Positions 10,212-21,224 are shown, counted from the stretch's first letter. The stretch: 64,000 nucleotides of DNA from Areca catechu (GCA_021397845.1 CM038038.1:56414748-56478747); one strand, 5' to 3'. Notes: a model not told the origin generated them from the sequence alone. A program made the numbers and translations.

Positions 10212-10438
10212 CCTGTGAGGAAAGAGCAGATTGAAAAGATCCTGGATGATTAGGTTATCTCTACTCGTAATCGAGGATACCAAAGATACCTAGTCCGCTG
10301 GCAAGGAAGGCCAGATTCTAATAACTCTTGGATCTCCCGAGAAGAATTACAAGAATTGGACCCAGACCTCTTGGAGAGATACCAGAGCCAGCTTGATCCA
10401 TACTCGACAGGGTCGAGTTCCTCCCACCCCGGGAGAAT
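10212..10438 (+). pseudogene. Chromodomain, element A
   Basis: In a different frame from the integrase end (an indel lies between about 10139 and 10212), the translation reads VRKEQIEKILDD, TAG at 10251-10253, then TRNRGYQRYLVRWQG and NNSWISREEL. This is the chromodomain pattern of plant chromoviruses, with the aromatic Tyr and Trp residues kept. It ends at the purine-rich junction with the 3' LTR (CCCCGGGAGAAT). In complete elements the chromodomain is thought to steer integration to marked chromatin. Confidence 0.82.
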
Positions 10439-12233
10439 TGGTGCGGGCACCAGACTCAGAAGAAGACTTCAGGGCTCCATCTGGATCTTTGATTGACATT
10501 GCCCGAAGAATTAGGATTTTCTGGTTTTGTAATAAGGGTTGACTTGGTCAACTCAATTTTAGTTTGAGTCTGTATTTCCCTGCAATTTAAATTTTGTTGA
10601 GTCATGTTGACTCAATACAAGTCCTAGTAGTGGACTAGGTCTTCTCCAAGGTGCCACATTTTCTCCCAAGACCAAGCAAGTGGGCGCCACACTCCCAGCC
10701 ACACGCCAGAGTCCAGGAGGCACCACATCTCCATCCATTGTGCCTTGGTCCCCACACCATAAGAAAGCAGGTCCCTTCTTTCATGCGCCACTTGGGGGAG
10801 AAATCCATCAAGATACCTCAATCCAAGGAGGAGCCAACTTCTTTCCAGATAAACCCAAGCCAGGATGGCAAGAATTTTTCTTGAAGAGAGGATCAAGGAG
10901 GTGCCCAACAATGTTCCATAAAAACCCAAGTTATAAAAGGGAAGAGAGCATGTCTTGGGGAGAAAATCAAGGAGGCACCCAAAAGTTTTCTAAAGTTCCA
11001 AAGCCATGAAAGGAAGAAGCCTAAACTTGTGGAGCAAGACTAGGAGGTGTCCAAAAGAGCAAAACCATGAAGGAAAAATCCTTGATTCATGGAGAGATAC
11101 TAGGAGACACCCCCATAACCTGTCATTTGGAGCTGATTTTCAAGTTTTCTTGGAGTTTTTGGGCTGCCCACTCATGGAAGGAGTCTTGGGAAGAGAATTT
11201 GATGCCTAAAGTGTGGGTTAGTCCTATTAGTCCCACATGGGAAGTGTATGAAATTTTATTTCTTTGTTATGTCTATATATTCAACTCTATGTAACTCTTG
11301 AAAATGAGATGAATGAAACCAAATTTTTTTGTGAGTAAACTTTGTGTTTTCTCTCTTCCGCACTTGCATCCAGGTGTTGAGCTCCATGAGGGAGTAAATC
11401 CGGGTTCCCCAGGAACCTTGAGGAGGTGTGAGATCTCCAAAACCCAAACCCTAGGTTAGCCACTTCTTCTCCAAAACCCTAGCCGCCCACCATCCACTTC
11501 AATCCACCAAACCCTAGCCTATCCCACCTCCCACGGCCTCTCTCTCCAAGTCCAGGCCGACCACCAGCATCCAGCTCCAGTCCGGATACTTCAGATCCAA
11601 AGCTCTTTCCAGAGGGAGTCGAATCAGCCATCAAGAGAATCTGGATCTCAGCGACATCAGCCTTCAAGTTCTTCGACCTGGTTAATCCTTCCCTGAGTCT
11701 CTGAATCCATCACTTATTTTTCTTCTTCCCAGATATTGAGTTCAGGAGAAGCCTACCGAGCCACGAGGCTAGTATTGGAGGATCCATTGCGAAGATAGCC
11801 GAATCCGAGGATCCAACAATCTGCTCGAGAGAGTTGTTCAACCCAAATTCTGTGAAGATCAATGTCTGGTTGGTAAACCATCTCTTCTCTTTATTTCTGT
11901 CCTGTTGAAAGTTCAGAGCGAAACCCTAGGTCTGGGAGTTTCTCAACCCCCAGCGATCCGTTACTTCTGAACTACTCTGATAACTTAGCTTCTTCTAAAT
12001 TGTGCTTTCAATCCTTACCTAGTTTCCATCAACTTAGTTTACTTTACTTTGAGTCGAGGCCAATTTCTGAAAAAAAAAAAAAAAAGAATTAATCTTAAAT
12101 TTACTTCCGCATACGCTTCTTTGTTCTTTGTTCTGCATCATTTTTGGTATTAGAGCTTTCATGCTGCATCAATTTTGGTATCAGAGCTTTCGTTCTGCAT
12201 CATTTTTGGTGTCAGAGCTTCTGTTCTGCATCA
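10439..12233 (+). repeat. Element A 3' LTR
   Basis: Length is 1795 bp. It starts TGGTGCGGGCACCAG and ends CTGCATCA directly before the CAAAA duplication. It matches 5011-6792, with an insertion of about 13 bases near 11470 (CCAAAACCCTAGC). Confidence 0.93.
12136..12233 (+). repeat. Three 31-bp primer-site units inside the 3' LTR end
   Basis: Units start at 12136, 12167 and 12198 and carry TGGTATTAGAGC, TGGTATCAGAGC and TGGTGTCAGAGC. A closing CATCA ends at 12233, and the target duplication begins at 12234. The duplication proves that these primer-site copies are inside the integrated LTR. Confidence 0.93.
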
Positions 12234-12238
12234 CAAAA

Positions 12239-12700
12239 TTAGATGGTAACTCAAGCACATGAGTATTAGGTCCAAATTTCTTTAGTATTTTGAAAAGGAC
12301 TTAGACCACGAGTATGCGACTTTTTTTTGTATAGTTTTTTTCAATAAAGGTCTAGACTCTCTTATAAAATTTAGCCATATGCTTGTTAATTTCATTGCTC
12401 AAGTTTTTTTACTAATCATGCTATACATATGACTCTCACAATCATGGACACTTATGCATGGAAAGGTCAAATGATACCAAATGATAAAAGACAAATATAA
12501 ATGACACCAAAAACAAAACAAGCTCGAATGGGCTTTATTATCTAAGGACTGAAATTTATTGTTAGGCTCGGAAACAAAGGTTCCTAATTTCCAATATTTT
12601 TCCTAAAAGGCTTTGAAGACTCTTGCACACATCTTTAGGTAAGTGGAAGTAAATCTTAATTTGGTTCCTAACATATGCCATAATTTTTAAAAAAGTAACT
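12239..12700 (-). pseudogene. Element B: integrase C-terminal remnant
   Basis: On the minus strand, broken frames match element A 9700-10080: a KPHSSLS-like block, the NLSNE-like stretch near 12390, and HVLELPSN just right of the insertion point of A. There are many stops and frameshifts. It joins 4644-5005 once A is removed. Confidence 0.65.
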
Positions 12701-12708
12701 ATTGAATA

Positions 12709-13300
12709 TCACTGGGACCAGATCAATGGTATGGTGATGTCCCAGCTTGGTGGAATAGGAGAGTGAATGTTCCGTAGTGGTGGATCAGGATGGTGGATGT
12801 TTAAGGATGGAGGATCAGGGATAGAAAAACTGTTAGAGAATATATACTGAAGGTCCTTCAAAGGCCCTACAATTTCTTGGGGTTGATCCGTAGGGGTTTG
12901 TTCTTGGGTTTCCCTGATGGTCAATACCCCAATAGGTGATCTTTCATTGATCTCTAAATTTGAATCCTTATCACTGATTAACTTTAATTCCACATCCTCT
13001 TCTTTTATGAACTCTTTTATTTCTTGGGATGGCTCTTCCTAGACTTCTCTTTCTTCAAGTTGATTATTTTCATCTTTAATTTCTTCAGGCTAGGTGACTA
13101 TTCCAAATTTATCCTTTATTGTAAACATTGGTTTATGTATATTTAGGTTAGACCTAGCTTCACTAATTCCTTCCTTAAACTCTTCATCATGTTCAAGAGA
13201 TTCTTTCTTTAATTCCTCAGTTGGACAAGATTTGGATTTTGTTTCTTCCTTGAGTACTTCAAGAGGTTCAGGAGATTTTTTCTCTAATTCATCTAGGGTT
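12709..13300 (-). pseudogene. Element B: acidic region
   Basis: Minus-strand frames are rich in Glu, Lys and Pro. An open stretch of 94 codons (12709-12993) includes LKLISDKDSNLEINE and a proline-rich repeat around HHPDPPLRNIHSP, and upstream frames read like KEESLEHDEEFKE. The position is the same as the acidic ORF of element A. No known domain is seen. Confidence 0.65.
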
Positions 13301-13309
13301 TAGTCTCTT

Positions 13310-13922
13310 CTTCATCTCCCTCATACTCATTTAATTCAGTAATATATTTAAACATAGTTTGATCATCTTGTCTCAATTTGTACCATTGGTTTGAAATATT
13401 TTGCTTATAAGATTTGTCTAGGTACTTTTTTCTCAGCTTACTGTTCATATCTCTCCAAGTAACTATTTTATTCCCTCTATGATAACTTTTATACTTAACA
13501 TCTCCCCAATATGACTTAGCATGTCGGACTAGATTTAATTTGGCAAATTGAAACTACCTTACTTCCAACATTTTGTCCCACTCAAAATATTGATCCATTC
13601 TCTTCTCCCAATTGACATACACCTCAAGGTTTCCATCAAAAGTGGGTGCATAGGGTCGATTGCTCCTAAAGACTCTCTCCTCTTGATCTACAAAGTTTGG
13701 GTAGGGGCAATTAGGGTTATATTTAGGGGTGAGATCATGACAATGGACTCTTGGACCAAGAGGAGGTGATTTAGGATTAGTATGAGTCAAGCGATCTTTT
13801 TCGAGGTTCCCGATTTGATTATTCACTTGTCTTAACTCTTTGTTCATTTGCCTTAATTGTTTAGTTAGGGTATCAAATTTTTTAGTCATGGTCCTCATAA
13901 AGAATTCAAGATTAGATTTCAT
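13310..13922 (-). pseudogene. gag: Element B: gag
   Basis: The minus-strand open frame 13554-13922 begins with a short coiled-coil-like stretch (KQLRQMNKELRQVNNQ), then YAPTFDGN and WEKRMDQYFEW, matching gag of A and J. After a frame change near 13554 the homology continues with a TWRDM-like and a Q-WYKLRQ-like block to about 13340, then passes into the acidic region with no zinc knuckle. Stops make it inactive. Confidence 0.8.
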
Positions 13923-14039
13923 GGGTAAACCAGACTGAGTGTAGGACTATTAGTGTAGAGCTCTTGACCTAATAGACATGCAGTACAAAGAACAAGCAGT
14001 ACAAACCTAGCTTCTAGGGCTCATTGACCTAGAAGTTCA

Positions 14040-14200
14040 AAATACAGGACTTGACTAGGCACTAGTTAAGGATGCAATTACCCTTTCCACTAGCCTGGTA
14101 AGAAGTGAGAATGTGGGAGGCCCCCCTCGCTCTCATGAGGACCCAATTAAAGAACCACAAGTCCACTTAAGGTGTTTTCCATTGGACCTCTAGCCTTAGA
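14040..14200 (-). promoter_or_regulatory. Leader module, element B
   Basis: On the minus strand the order is ATTGGTGTCTAAGG (about 14205), GTCCTC, GGGGGGCCTCCCACAT, then CAGG, CTAGT, a longer loop, ACTAG and TGCCTAG (about 14098 down to 14055). It parallels the E leader blocks. The stem here is CTAGT with ACTAG instead of CCAAT with ATTGG, so pairing is kept although bases differ. Confidence 0.5.
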
Positions 14201-14479
14201 CACCAATTTCTAAGGAATAAGTATAAACTCAAATAGCACTTTGCCTTATCTTGCACTTGAACCCGACTTGTGGGTGTGCCTAGTTTTAGGTTTCTACTTA
14301 ATTTTATATTAAAGCTTAGGTCAATGCACAATGATGGATGGTTGTTGAGGGCTAAGGAAAGGTAACTACCTCCTCCTCTTATGTTATATTGAATACCCTT
14401 AAAATGATTTCGAATTGGATTCACAAACAACCAACTAGCTAACAAGATATCTAGACTAGCACAAATATGTGATGCAAAC

Positions 14480-15420
14480 TCGAATTTCAAATTTTTAAAA
14501 ATTTAGAATTTAAATTAAAAATTGTAGATCTGGAAATCTTGATTTCAAAACTCAAATTTTAAATTTTAAATTTTAAATTTTAGCTAAAAAATTCATTCTT
14601 GGAGATAAAAGTTGTCAAAAAAAATTTCAACCAATAGAAAACTTCTAACCAAATAGTTTTAAAATTTTGAAAGTAAAATTTTAAAATTTCAGAAATTTAA
14701 AATTTAGATTTGAATTGTTATATATCATAGTTAAGATTTTATATTTCAAATTCTGAAATTTAATTCTCAAATTTTGATTAGGAAATTTATTTTTGAAAGC
14801 TTATTGTAAAAGTTGTTATAAGAAACATCTAGCTAACAAACCCTTTAACCATATAACACCCAAAATTCGAAATTTAGAGTCAAAAATTTCAGAATTTGAA
14901 TTTTTTTAAAGTGGAGATCTCAAATTAAAATATAAAATTCAGAGAAAACTTTTTTAAATTTTTTTAAAATTTAATGGAACAACTAAATGACATGAAACTA
15001 GAAGTGAAGCAAGTACTAGCCAACTAAAGGAGCAATGTGAGATGACAAATTTTAAACTACAAAAATTTCAAAATTATTTTAAAAAAAGAATTAGATATCA
15101 GATCCTAACATCCTAAAATATAGAAAAACAATTATTTTGTATTTTTTTTCATCATTAAAAATTACTAAAATTCATGGAAAACTTAGATTAATACTAGAGC
15201 AGAAATTTTAGCAATCAAACAAACCTCCAATTGACTAGATTCAAAATTTAAAAATCTTAAAAAATTAAAATTTAAATTGAAACTTTTATATCTAAAAGAT
15301 AAGATTTTAGATCCCAAATTTTTAAATTTAAATCTTGAATTTTGGCTTTGAATTTCAGACTTGAAGAAAAGCAACACACAAAGGAACAAAATTTCAGCAA
15401 CTTGACCTAGTATACCATAA
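14480..15420 (-). other. AT-rich leader of element B
   Basis: About 0.95 kb made largely of AAATTT-type and poly-A/T runs between the primer site and the module/gag. No coding potential is visible. It is replaced by much shorter, less AT-rich sequence in A, so it probably expanded in this copy. Confidence 0.6.
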
Positions 15421-15432
15421 GCTCTGATACTA
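15421..15432 (-). promoter_or_regulatory. Element B primer-binding site
   Basis: GCTCTGATACTA is the reverse complement of TAGTATCAGAGC, one mismatch from the initiator tRNA-Met site. It is five bases from the LTR end at 15438. Confidence 0.8.
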
Positions 15433-15437
15433 AAAAT

Positions 15438-17030
15438 TGATATAGGACGAGAAGAGATCATGCATTCATGCTGGATGGAGATTCAAGCAAGATGATTAAT
15501 AAGCTAAATTGAGCAATAAATCTAAACACAAACATGATAAATTAATCCAAAGAAAGAATTTTCATGAAAGAGACTACTTGATCTAAGTTATAACACCCGC
15601 AACGAGATCTTAGTTCAAAACAAAGAATAGGACCTTCATGGCAAGGAAACCATCACTACTAGGGCAAGTTAACCTTCAAATGATCAGATCTAATGAAGCA
15701 TAGGAAGGGTTTCCTACCAACAATGATAGCTAAACATTTGGTGGAAGGGTTCGCTCATCACTCTAGGAAGGAGGTTTAGATTGTAAGATTAGAACTCCTT
15801 GAACTTGTGAACTCACCTTGCACTTGGATCATGGCAAAGAACCTTCATCTTCAACTTCAAATCAATCAAAAGAACCTGCAAAGAAATTGATATAAGGCAT
15901 GGAAGCAAGTTGAAAGAAGGAATGAAACAAAGAAAAGCATGGAGAAGAAAAGTTGGGGATGGATTGAAGCTAGGCGGCAAGCTTTGGGTCTCACACCCTC
16001 TCCCACTTGGACTGCACTTCAAGGACCTTGTTAGGACTTCTTTGAAGTAGAAAATGGGCTCTCACCCTCTCCCTCAAGGAGTGACCTAGCTCTAGGACTA
16101 GGGAATGAAGAAAACTAGCTAGATTAAGGGCATCTCACCCTCTCCACACAAAAGAAAACCTAGACTAAAATTCAGCAAGAAGATAGAAAACCAAACTCAA
16201 TATCATGCATCAATTGAATATCAAATGTAAATTGATTACAAGAAGGGAGGCTTGGGTCCTATTTATAAGCCAAGGGGCTCCACTTAATTTGGCCAAGAGA
16301 GTGTTATCCCATAACTAATCCCTAGATTAGTAAGAACTAACTCCTAACTAATCTCTAGATTAGTTTTTCCAACAAGAAAGTAGTTCCAACAATATTTCCA
16401 TCTAGAAACTCATCTCATGTGGTGCCAAGTGTCCTCCATATGGCTCCGCTTGCTGATGTAAAGGCCTTGATGGCTAATGAAGTGGAGGATCAAGTGGCAT
16501 CCTACATGTCATGTTAGTTGAAGATTTGTTGGAGATTTGTTGGGGAATTTGTAGGTGATTTCTTCCTCTCATATGATCCCCAAAAGAATCTTGATGAAGT
16601 AGCCTCCAAGTGGGAATGTCCTCCAAGTGAATGTGATTAGGTGAACAAGAAATGCTGCCATGTATCATTAAGAGAGTCTTCCAAGTGTTGCTAAAAAAGG
16701 ACCTCCAAGTGTCATTGAAGGGATCTTCCACATGTCATCCAAGGGTGCCTCCAAATGTAATCAAAAGGGAACTCCCAAGTGTCATAAGGGAATGGCATCC
16801 AAGGCTCTTTCAAGGTTGCTTCAAGTGGTTCTCTAATAAACTTGTAAGTGAAAAATAAAGAAGATTTAATAACCATAAAAGTGTCGACTCAAGGACAGGT
16901 TGAGTCGACTCATGGTGCATGAGTGGACTCATGAAAATTAGGGCTCTCTTTCTTGAGTTGGCTCATGGAAGTAGCTTTTTTAAGAGCGAGTTTCTTGAAA
17001 TCTATTTGCCATTGCTTGATGTCCCCATCT
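15438..17030 (-). repeat. Element B 5' LTR (right)
   Basis: Starts TGATATAGG and ends CCCCATCT (last base changed from A), followed by the ACCAG duplication. It matches 3041-4643 with many scattered differences. A minus-strand TATA-like CTATTTATAAG lies near 16259. Confidence 0.9.
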
Positions 17031-17035
17031 ACCAG

Positions 17036-18170
17036 CCTTTTTGTATTCCGACAAAGGCTCATAAAATGTAGTATTTAACTCTTCATATGTAAATTCATCA
17101 TTGGGTTTAGAAGATATTACCTCATCTTCGAGACCAATTAAACATAAGTTAGCTATTTTAGATGTCTCTTCCTCTTCATTTGATGTGGATTCATCACTAT
17201 CGGTTCACGTAGCAACCATCACTTTCTTCTTCTTCTTCTTATATCCTTTCTTTAATGTAGGGTATTTTGAACGGTAATGCCCTGGCTTTTTGCATTTGTA
17301 GCAAATTGTTGTTTCTCCTTATCTCTTTCTTTATCCTTTTCTTTTTCTTTACTATGTTCCCTCTTTCTAAGGTTTTTCTTCCAATACCTTGACTTTTACT
17401 TGCCCATGAATCTTTTGAATCTCCTCATGACTATAGCAATATCGTCATTTTCAAGTTCTTCATCAAAGGAGGGGCTTTCTTCTTCTATCTCTTCTTCTTG
17501 CTTTTTGAATTCAGCTACAGCTTTGAAGGCTATTGATTTCTTCCTTTTGATATAATCCTCGCTGCAGTATTACATTATAAGTTCATGTGTGATCAACCCA
17601 GAAGTTCATCTAATGGTAGTGTGTTTAGGTCCTTGGCCTCTTGAATCGCAGTGACCTTTGGATCTCATTTATCTGGTAATGATCTTAGAATTTTTTACAC
17701 AAGGTCTGCATTTGAGTATATCCAGCCAAGACTTTTTAGACCGTTAATAATATCTATAAATCTTAAAAACATGACAGATATTATTTCATTGGGCTCCATC
17801 TTAAATAATTCATAGTTGTATACAAGAATATTAATTTTTGATGTCTTTACTTGAGAGGTTCCTTCATTGGTAACTTCAAGTTTATCATAAATTTTTTTTG
17901 TAGAAATGCAAGTAGAAATCTGGTTAAACTCGTTTGCATCCAAAGCATAATACAAAAGATTCATTGCTTTGGTATTCAGTTCACCTATCTTCATGTCATA
18001 TTCATCCATTCCTCTTCAGGTTTTGGGATGTCTATGTCATCAACCTTTTTAATGGGTGTGTGAGGTCCTTTTAAAATTACTTTCCACAGTTGAAAATTTA
18101 CTGCCTGAATATAAATCTTCATTCATGCTTTCCAGTATGTATAATTTGTGCCTGTGAAAAGTAGAGGTCT
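17036..18170 (-). pseudogene. gag: Element C gag remnant (SIRE/Maximus-like copia)
   Basis: Minus-strand frames include an open stretch at 17695-18009 with KIYDKLEVTNEGTSQVK and KMEPNEIISVMFLRFIDI. This is the UBN2-type gag core common in SIRE/Maximus copia. Further on, about 17280-17330, decayed text fits a zinc-knuckle area (CYKCKKPGH-like), followed by a lysine-rich and acidic stretch and the ANLCLIGLEDE block near 17140. There are several stops. The sequence is cut by element B at 17035 and resumes at 3035. Confidence 0.75.
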
Positions 18171-18255
18171 ATTTATAGATTGGCCTTCAGCCAAAGAGGT
18201 ACTCATGGGATTTGTCATAGATCTTTTCTCTAAGTAGATGGGTTACAAATACACT

Positions 18256-18267
18256 GCTCTAATACCA
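18256..18267 (-). promoter_or_regulatory. Element C primer-binding site
   Basis: GCTCTAATACCA is the reverse complement of TGGTATTAGAGC, one mismatch from the initiator tRNA-Met site. It lies next to LTR sequence that begins at about 18273 and fixes the element as minus-strand. Confidence 0.75.
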
Positions 18268-18272
18268 GTTAT

Positions 18273-19067
18273 TGCCTAGTTGGCTTATCCAAGAGGGGGG
18301 CTGAATTGGGTATAAAAATCTTTTCAAAAATATGTGCACTTTTGAAAACTTAGTGTGGTGAGTGAAGTGAGTTAGGTGTTAAATGCGGAATCAAGTAAAT
18401 GAACACAATCAGAAACAAGCACAAACACCACAAATCTTATGGTGGTTCGGAGCAACCCAGCTCCTATGTCCACTACCCAAGATGCCGCTTAGGATTTCCA
18501 CTATATTTTCACAAGAATACAACTAGTTTGTTTTGCACCAAGCTTACAAACCAAAACCCAATCTTGGTTTTACACTGGGATCACCAAGAACCCAATACAA
18601 CATTAGTTTTCCCGGGTTCACTAACAACCCAAACTTGGTTTTAAAGGCTCACCAAAAATCTTAAACAATACCCAAGCTACAGCCCCTATTGTACTTGAAA
18701 TAATTCAAAACAAAGTTACAAATGAAGCAACACTAAAGACAAACCAAACTTTGTCAGATGGTTGCAGTTGAAGCTCTTTGAGAAGCCTTCTTGATTGCTC
18801 CTTTAATGCTCTTTAAGATTTTCAAACTTCTTCAGTAAATGACTCAAGAAATTGATAGGAGTTTGATGAAGTCTTGGGCTCTAGTTTGAATGCTCCTTTG
18901 AATATTCAATGCTCTCATAAAAACTTCTTCAAAACTTATTCAAATCCATCATTTATAGCTTTTCTAACTATTCCTAGCTAAAAATAGCCATTGGAGTGCC
19001 TTGGGAGTCGAGAACTAGCCATTATAGCACTTTTTGGATTCAAAAAATCAATTCTGGAACTAGCCAC
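18273..19067 (-). repeat. Element C 5' LTR, truncated
   Basis: Begins TGCCTAGTTGGCTTATCC and AAGAGGGGGGCTGAATTGGG, text common at the start of SIRE-type copia LTRs. No CA end or target duplication is found on the right. It stops abruptly where plus-strand copia integrase sequence of element D starts, which points to a deletion. Confidence 0.65.
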
Positions 19068-19598
19068 CAAGTATGCCTCAGCTTAACAGGGTGTCGTAGA
19101 GGAGAAATAGGACATTATTAGATATGGTCCGATCCATGATGAGCTTCACTGACTTGCCTTTATTTCTTTGGGGATATGCCCTACAAACTTCAATCTATAT
19201 ACAAAATCTATTCCTACCACACCATATGAGATTTGGCATGGTAGGAAACCAAGTCTTGCTCATTTCAAGATTTGGGGATGTCCAACCTATGTCAAAAGAC
19301 TAATGATAGATAAGTTATAATCTAGATCTATAAAAGTTTGATTTATAGGATATCCTAAAGAAACTTTAAGGTATTACTTTTACCTTCTAGAAGATCATAA
19401 TGTGATTGTGAGCAGACATGCCACTTTTTTGAAAAATAGTTTATTCAGGAAGGTGGTAGTTGGAGGTTAATTAAGCTCGATGAAAAGGTCTCTGAAGAGC
19501 AGCTAGCTATAGATCAGAACAAACATAATCAACCAATTCACATAAATCCTCTTCTACCTTGTAGGTCTATTAGAGTCTCCAACCCTCCTGAAAGGTAC
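19068..19598 (+). pseudogene. Element D integrase C-terminal part
   Basis: Starting at PQLN, the frame shows a stop, RRNRTLLDMVRSMM, FTDLP and LWGYALQ, then WHGRKPSLAHFKIWGCP, matching E residues 580-670. The glutamate of the DDE triad is lost to a stop (TAG at about 19093). Further stops and a frame change follow before the RT. Confidence 0.8.
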
Positions 19599-20584
19599 TT
19601 GGGTATGCGTACAGAGGATATAAAAAAAATGTTTCTTGTTGGGGACAAGGATCAATTGATTGATCCTAAGACTTATGATGAGGCGATGTCAGACATCGAC
19701 TCCGAGAAATGTTTGAATGATATGAAGTCAATATTTGAATCAATGCATTCTAACCAAGTATGGTCCGTATTGGATCCACCAGAGGGTATCACACCTATTG
19801 GTTGTAAAAGGATATACAAAAGGAAAATAGATGCAGATGGTAAGGTAGAGACTTTTAAAGCTAGGTTAGTGGCAAAAGGGTATGGTCAATGTGAAGGTAT
19901 TGACTATCATGATACCTTTTCACTAATAGCTATGCTGAAATCCATCCATACATTGCTTGTAATTGCAGCATATCATGATTATGAGATATGGTAAATGGAT
20001 GTGAAAACTGCAATCCTGAATGGATATCTTGATGTAGATACTATATAGAGCAGTCTTTGGGTTTTACTTCCAATAATGAAGATCAAAAGGTCTACAAGAT
20101 GCACAGATCAATCTATGGATTGAAGCAAGCTTCTCGAAGTTGGAATACTCATTTTGATGATGCAATCAAATCATTTGATTTTATCAAGAATGAGGAAGAG
20201 CTATGTGTTTATAGGAAGGCTAGTGGCAGGGCGAAGACATTCCTCGTATTGTTCATGGATGACATCCTCCTTATTGGGAATGGATTTCCCATGTTGACTT
20301 CGATCAAAAGTTGGTTATCTAAGAAATTCTCTATGAAGAACTTAGGTGAAGCATCTTATATTTTGGAGATTAAGGTATATAGAGATAGATCTAATCAAAT
20401 GCTTGGCCTTTCACAAAATATGTACATAGAGGAAGTGCTAAGAAGGTTCAGCATGGAGAACTCTAAAAGAAGATTGTTACCTCTTCGGCATGGCATTAGT
20501 CTCTCCAAGAAGATTCAATGCATAAGCAACACTCCATATGCTTTAGAAATTGGAAGCCTTATGTATGTCATGTTATATACTTGA
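19599..20584 (+). pseudogene. Element D reverse transcriptase
   Basis: Two open stretches, 19599-19994 and 20057-20584, cover copia RT: VWSVLDPPEGI and KARLVAKGYGQ, then SIYGLKQASRSWN, then FMDDILLIGN where E has YVDD. The stretches are separated by TAA at about 19992 (in E the codon is Gln, CAG/CAA class) and a small frame change. The second ends at TGA 20582-20584, where E has the Arg of CTRPD. These changes fit C-to-T decay. The product is not functional. Confidence 0.88.
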
Positions 20585-21210
20585 CCTGATATAGCCTTAC
20601 TGTGAGTGTCACGAGCAAATATCAGTCGAATCCAGGTGAAGAACACTAGATAGCTATGAAGAACATTCTTAAGTACTTGAGAAGGACTAAATATTTGTTC
20701 TTAATCTTTGGAGGGAGTTCAGAATTAGGGATGAAGGGAAAAATAGACTCAGACTTTATATCTGATCCTGATGATAGAAAGTCTATATCAGGGTCTGTGT
20801 TTTTGTGCAATGGTGGGGAAACTAGTTGGAAAAGTTCCAAGAAGCCCATCATAGCAGATTCAATAATGGAAGAAGAGTACATCGCTGCCTCTGAAACTGT
20901 AAAAAAAGCCTTCTGGTATAAAAAGTTCATTGCGGAGCTTGAAGCAATGCCTTCCGATGCCATCCCCATATATTGTGATTATAATGGTGCAATAGCTCTT
21001 GCTAAGGAGCCTAGGTCTCACCAGAAGTCTAAGCATATTGAGCGGCGATTTCATATCATACGCGACCACCTTGAGAAGAAGTATGTTGAGGTGCCAAGAG
21101 TAGACTCCATGAAAAATATGGCAGACCCACTAACTAAGCCTCTGAGCCAGCAAAAGGCTGAAGTCCATTTTGAGAAGATGGGATTTAGATATATAGCCAA
21201 TTGGATTTAG
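20585..21210 (+). pseudogene. Element D RNase H domain
   Basis: The open stretch 20656-21210 encodes copia RNase H: DSDFISDPDDRKSISG, then DSIMEEEYIAASE, then YCDYNGAIALAKEP, ending in KMGFRYIANWI and TAG. The acidic triad (Asp, Glu, Asp) is retained. It is separated from RT by a stop and a frame change. The C-terminus lies two bases before the polypurine tract, as expected for copia. Confidence 0.88.
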
Positions 21211-21211
21211 T

Positions 21212-21224
21212 GCAAGTGGGAAAT
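21212..21224 (+). promoter_or_regulatory. Element D polypurine tract
   Basis: GCAAGTGGGAAAT directly precedes the LTR start TGTTAGATGTATGCCC and corresponds to the E tract. It primes plus-strand DNA synthesis in copia elements. Confidence 0.75.

Larger units (their letters stand above)
5011..12233 (+). mobile_element. Element A: non-autonomous Ty3/gypsy with chromodomain
   Basis: Length is 7223 bp, with CAAAA duplicated at 5006-5010 and 12234-12238. It has 5' LTR 5011-6792, primer site 6797-6808, leader, gag, an acidic ORF, the C-terminal end of integrase, a chromodomain and 3' LTR 10439-12233. The 3.65-kb interior has no protease, RT, RNase H or integrase catalytic core. The LTRs differ at roughly 2% of sites by eye plus one 13-bp class indel, so it is younger than its host B. 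It landed inside the integrase C-terminus of B. Confidence 0.93.
3041..17030 (-). mobile_element. Element B: non-autonomous Ty3/gypsy, interrupted by element A
   Basis: The element has LTRs at 3041-4643 and 15438-17030, ACCAG duplicated at 3036-3040 and 17031-17035, and a primer site for initiator tRNA-Met next to the right LTR. It is therefore transcribed from right to left. Without element A its internal region is about 3.57 kb and holds gag, an acidic region, the integrase C-terminus and a chromodomain remnant, but no protease, RT or RNase H. It sits in element C. The LTRs differ by several percent by eye, so it is an old insertion. Confidence 0.9.
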
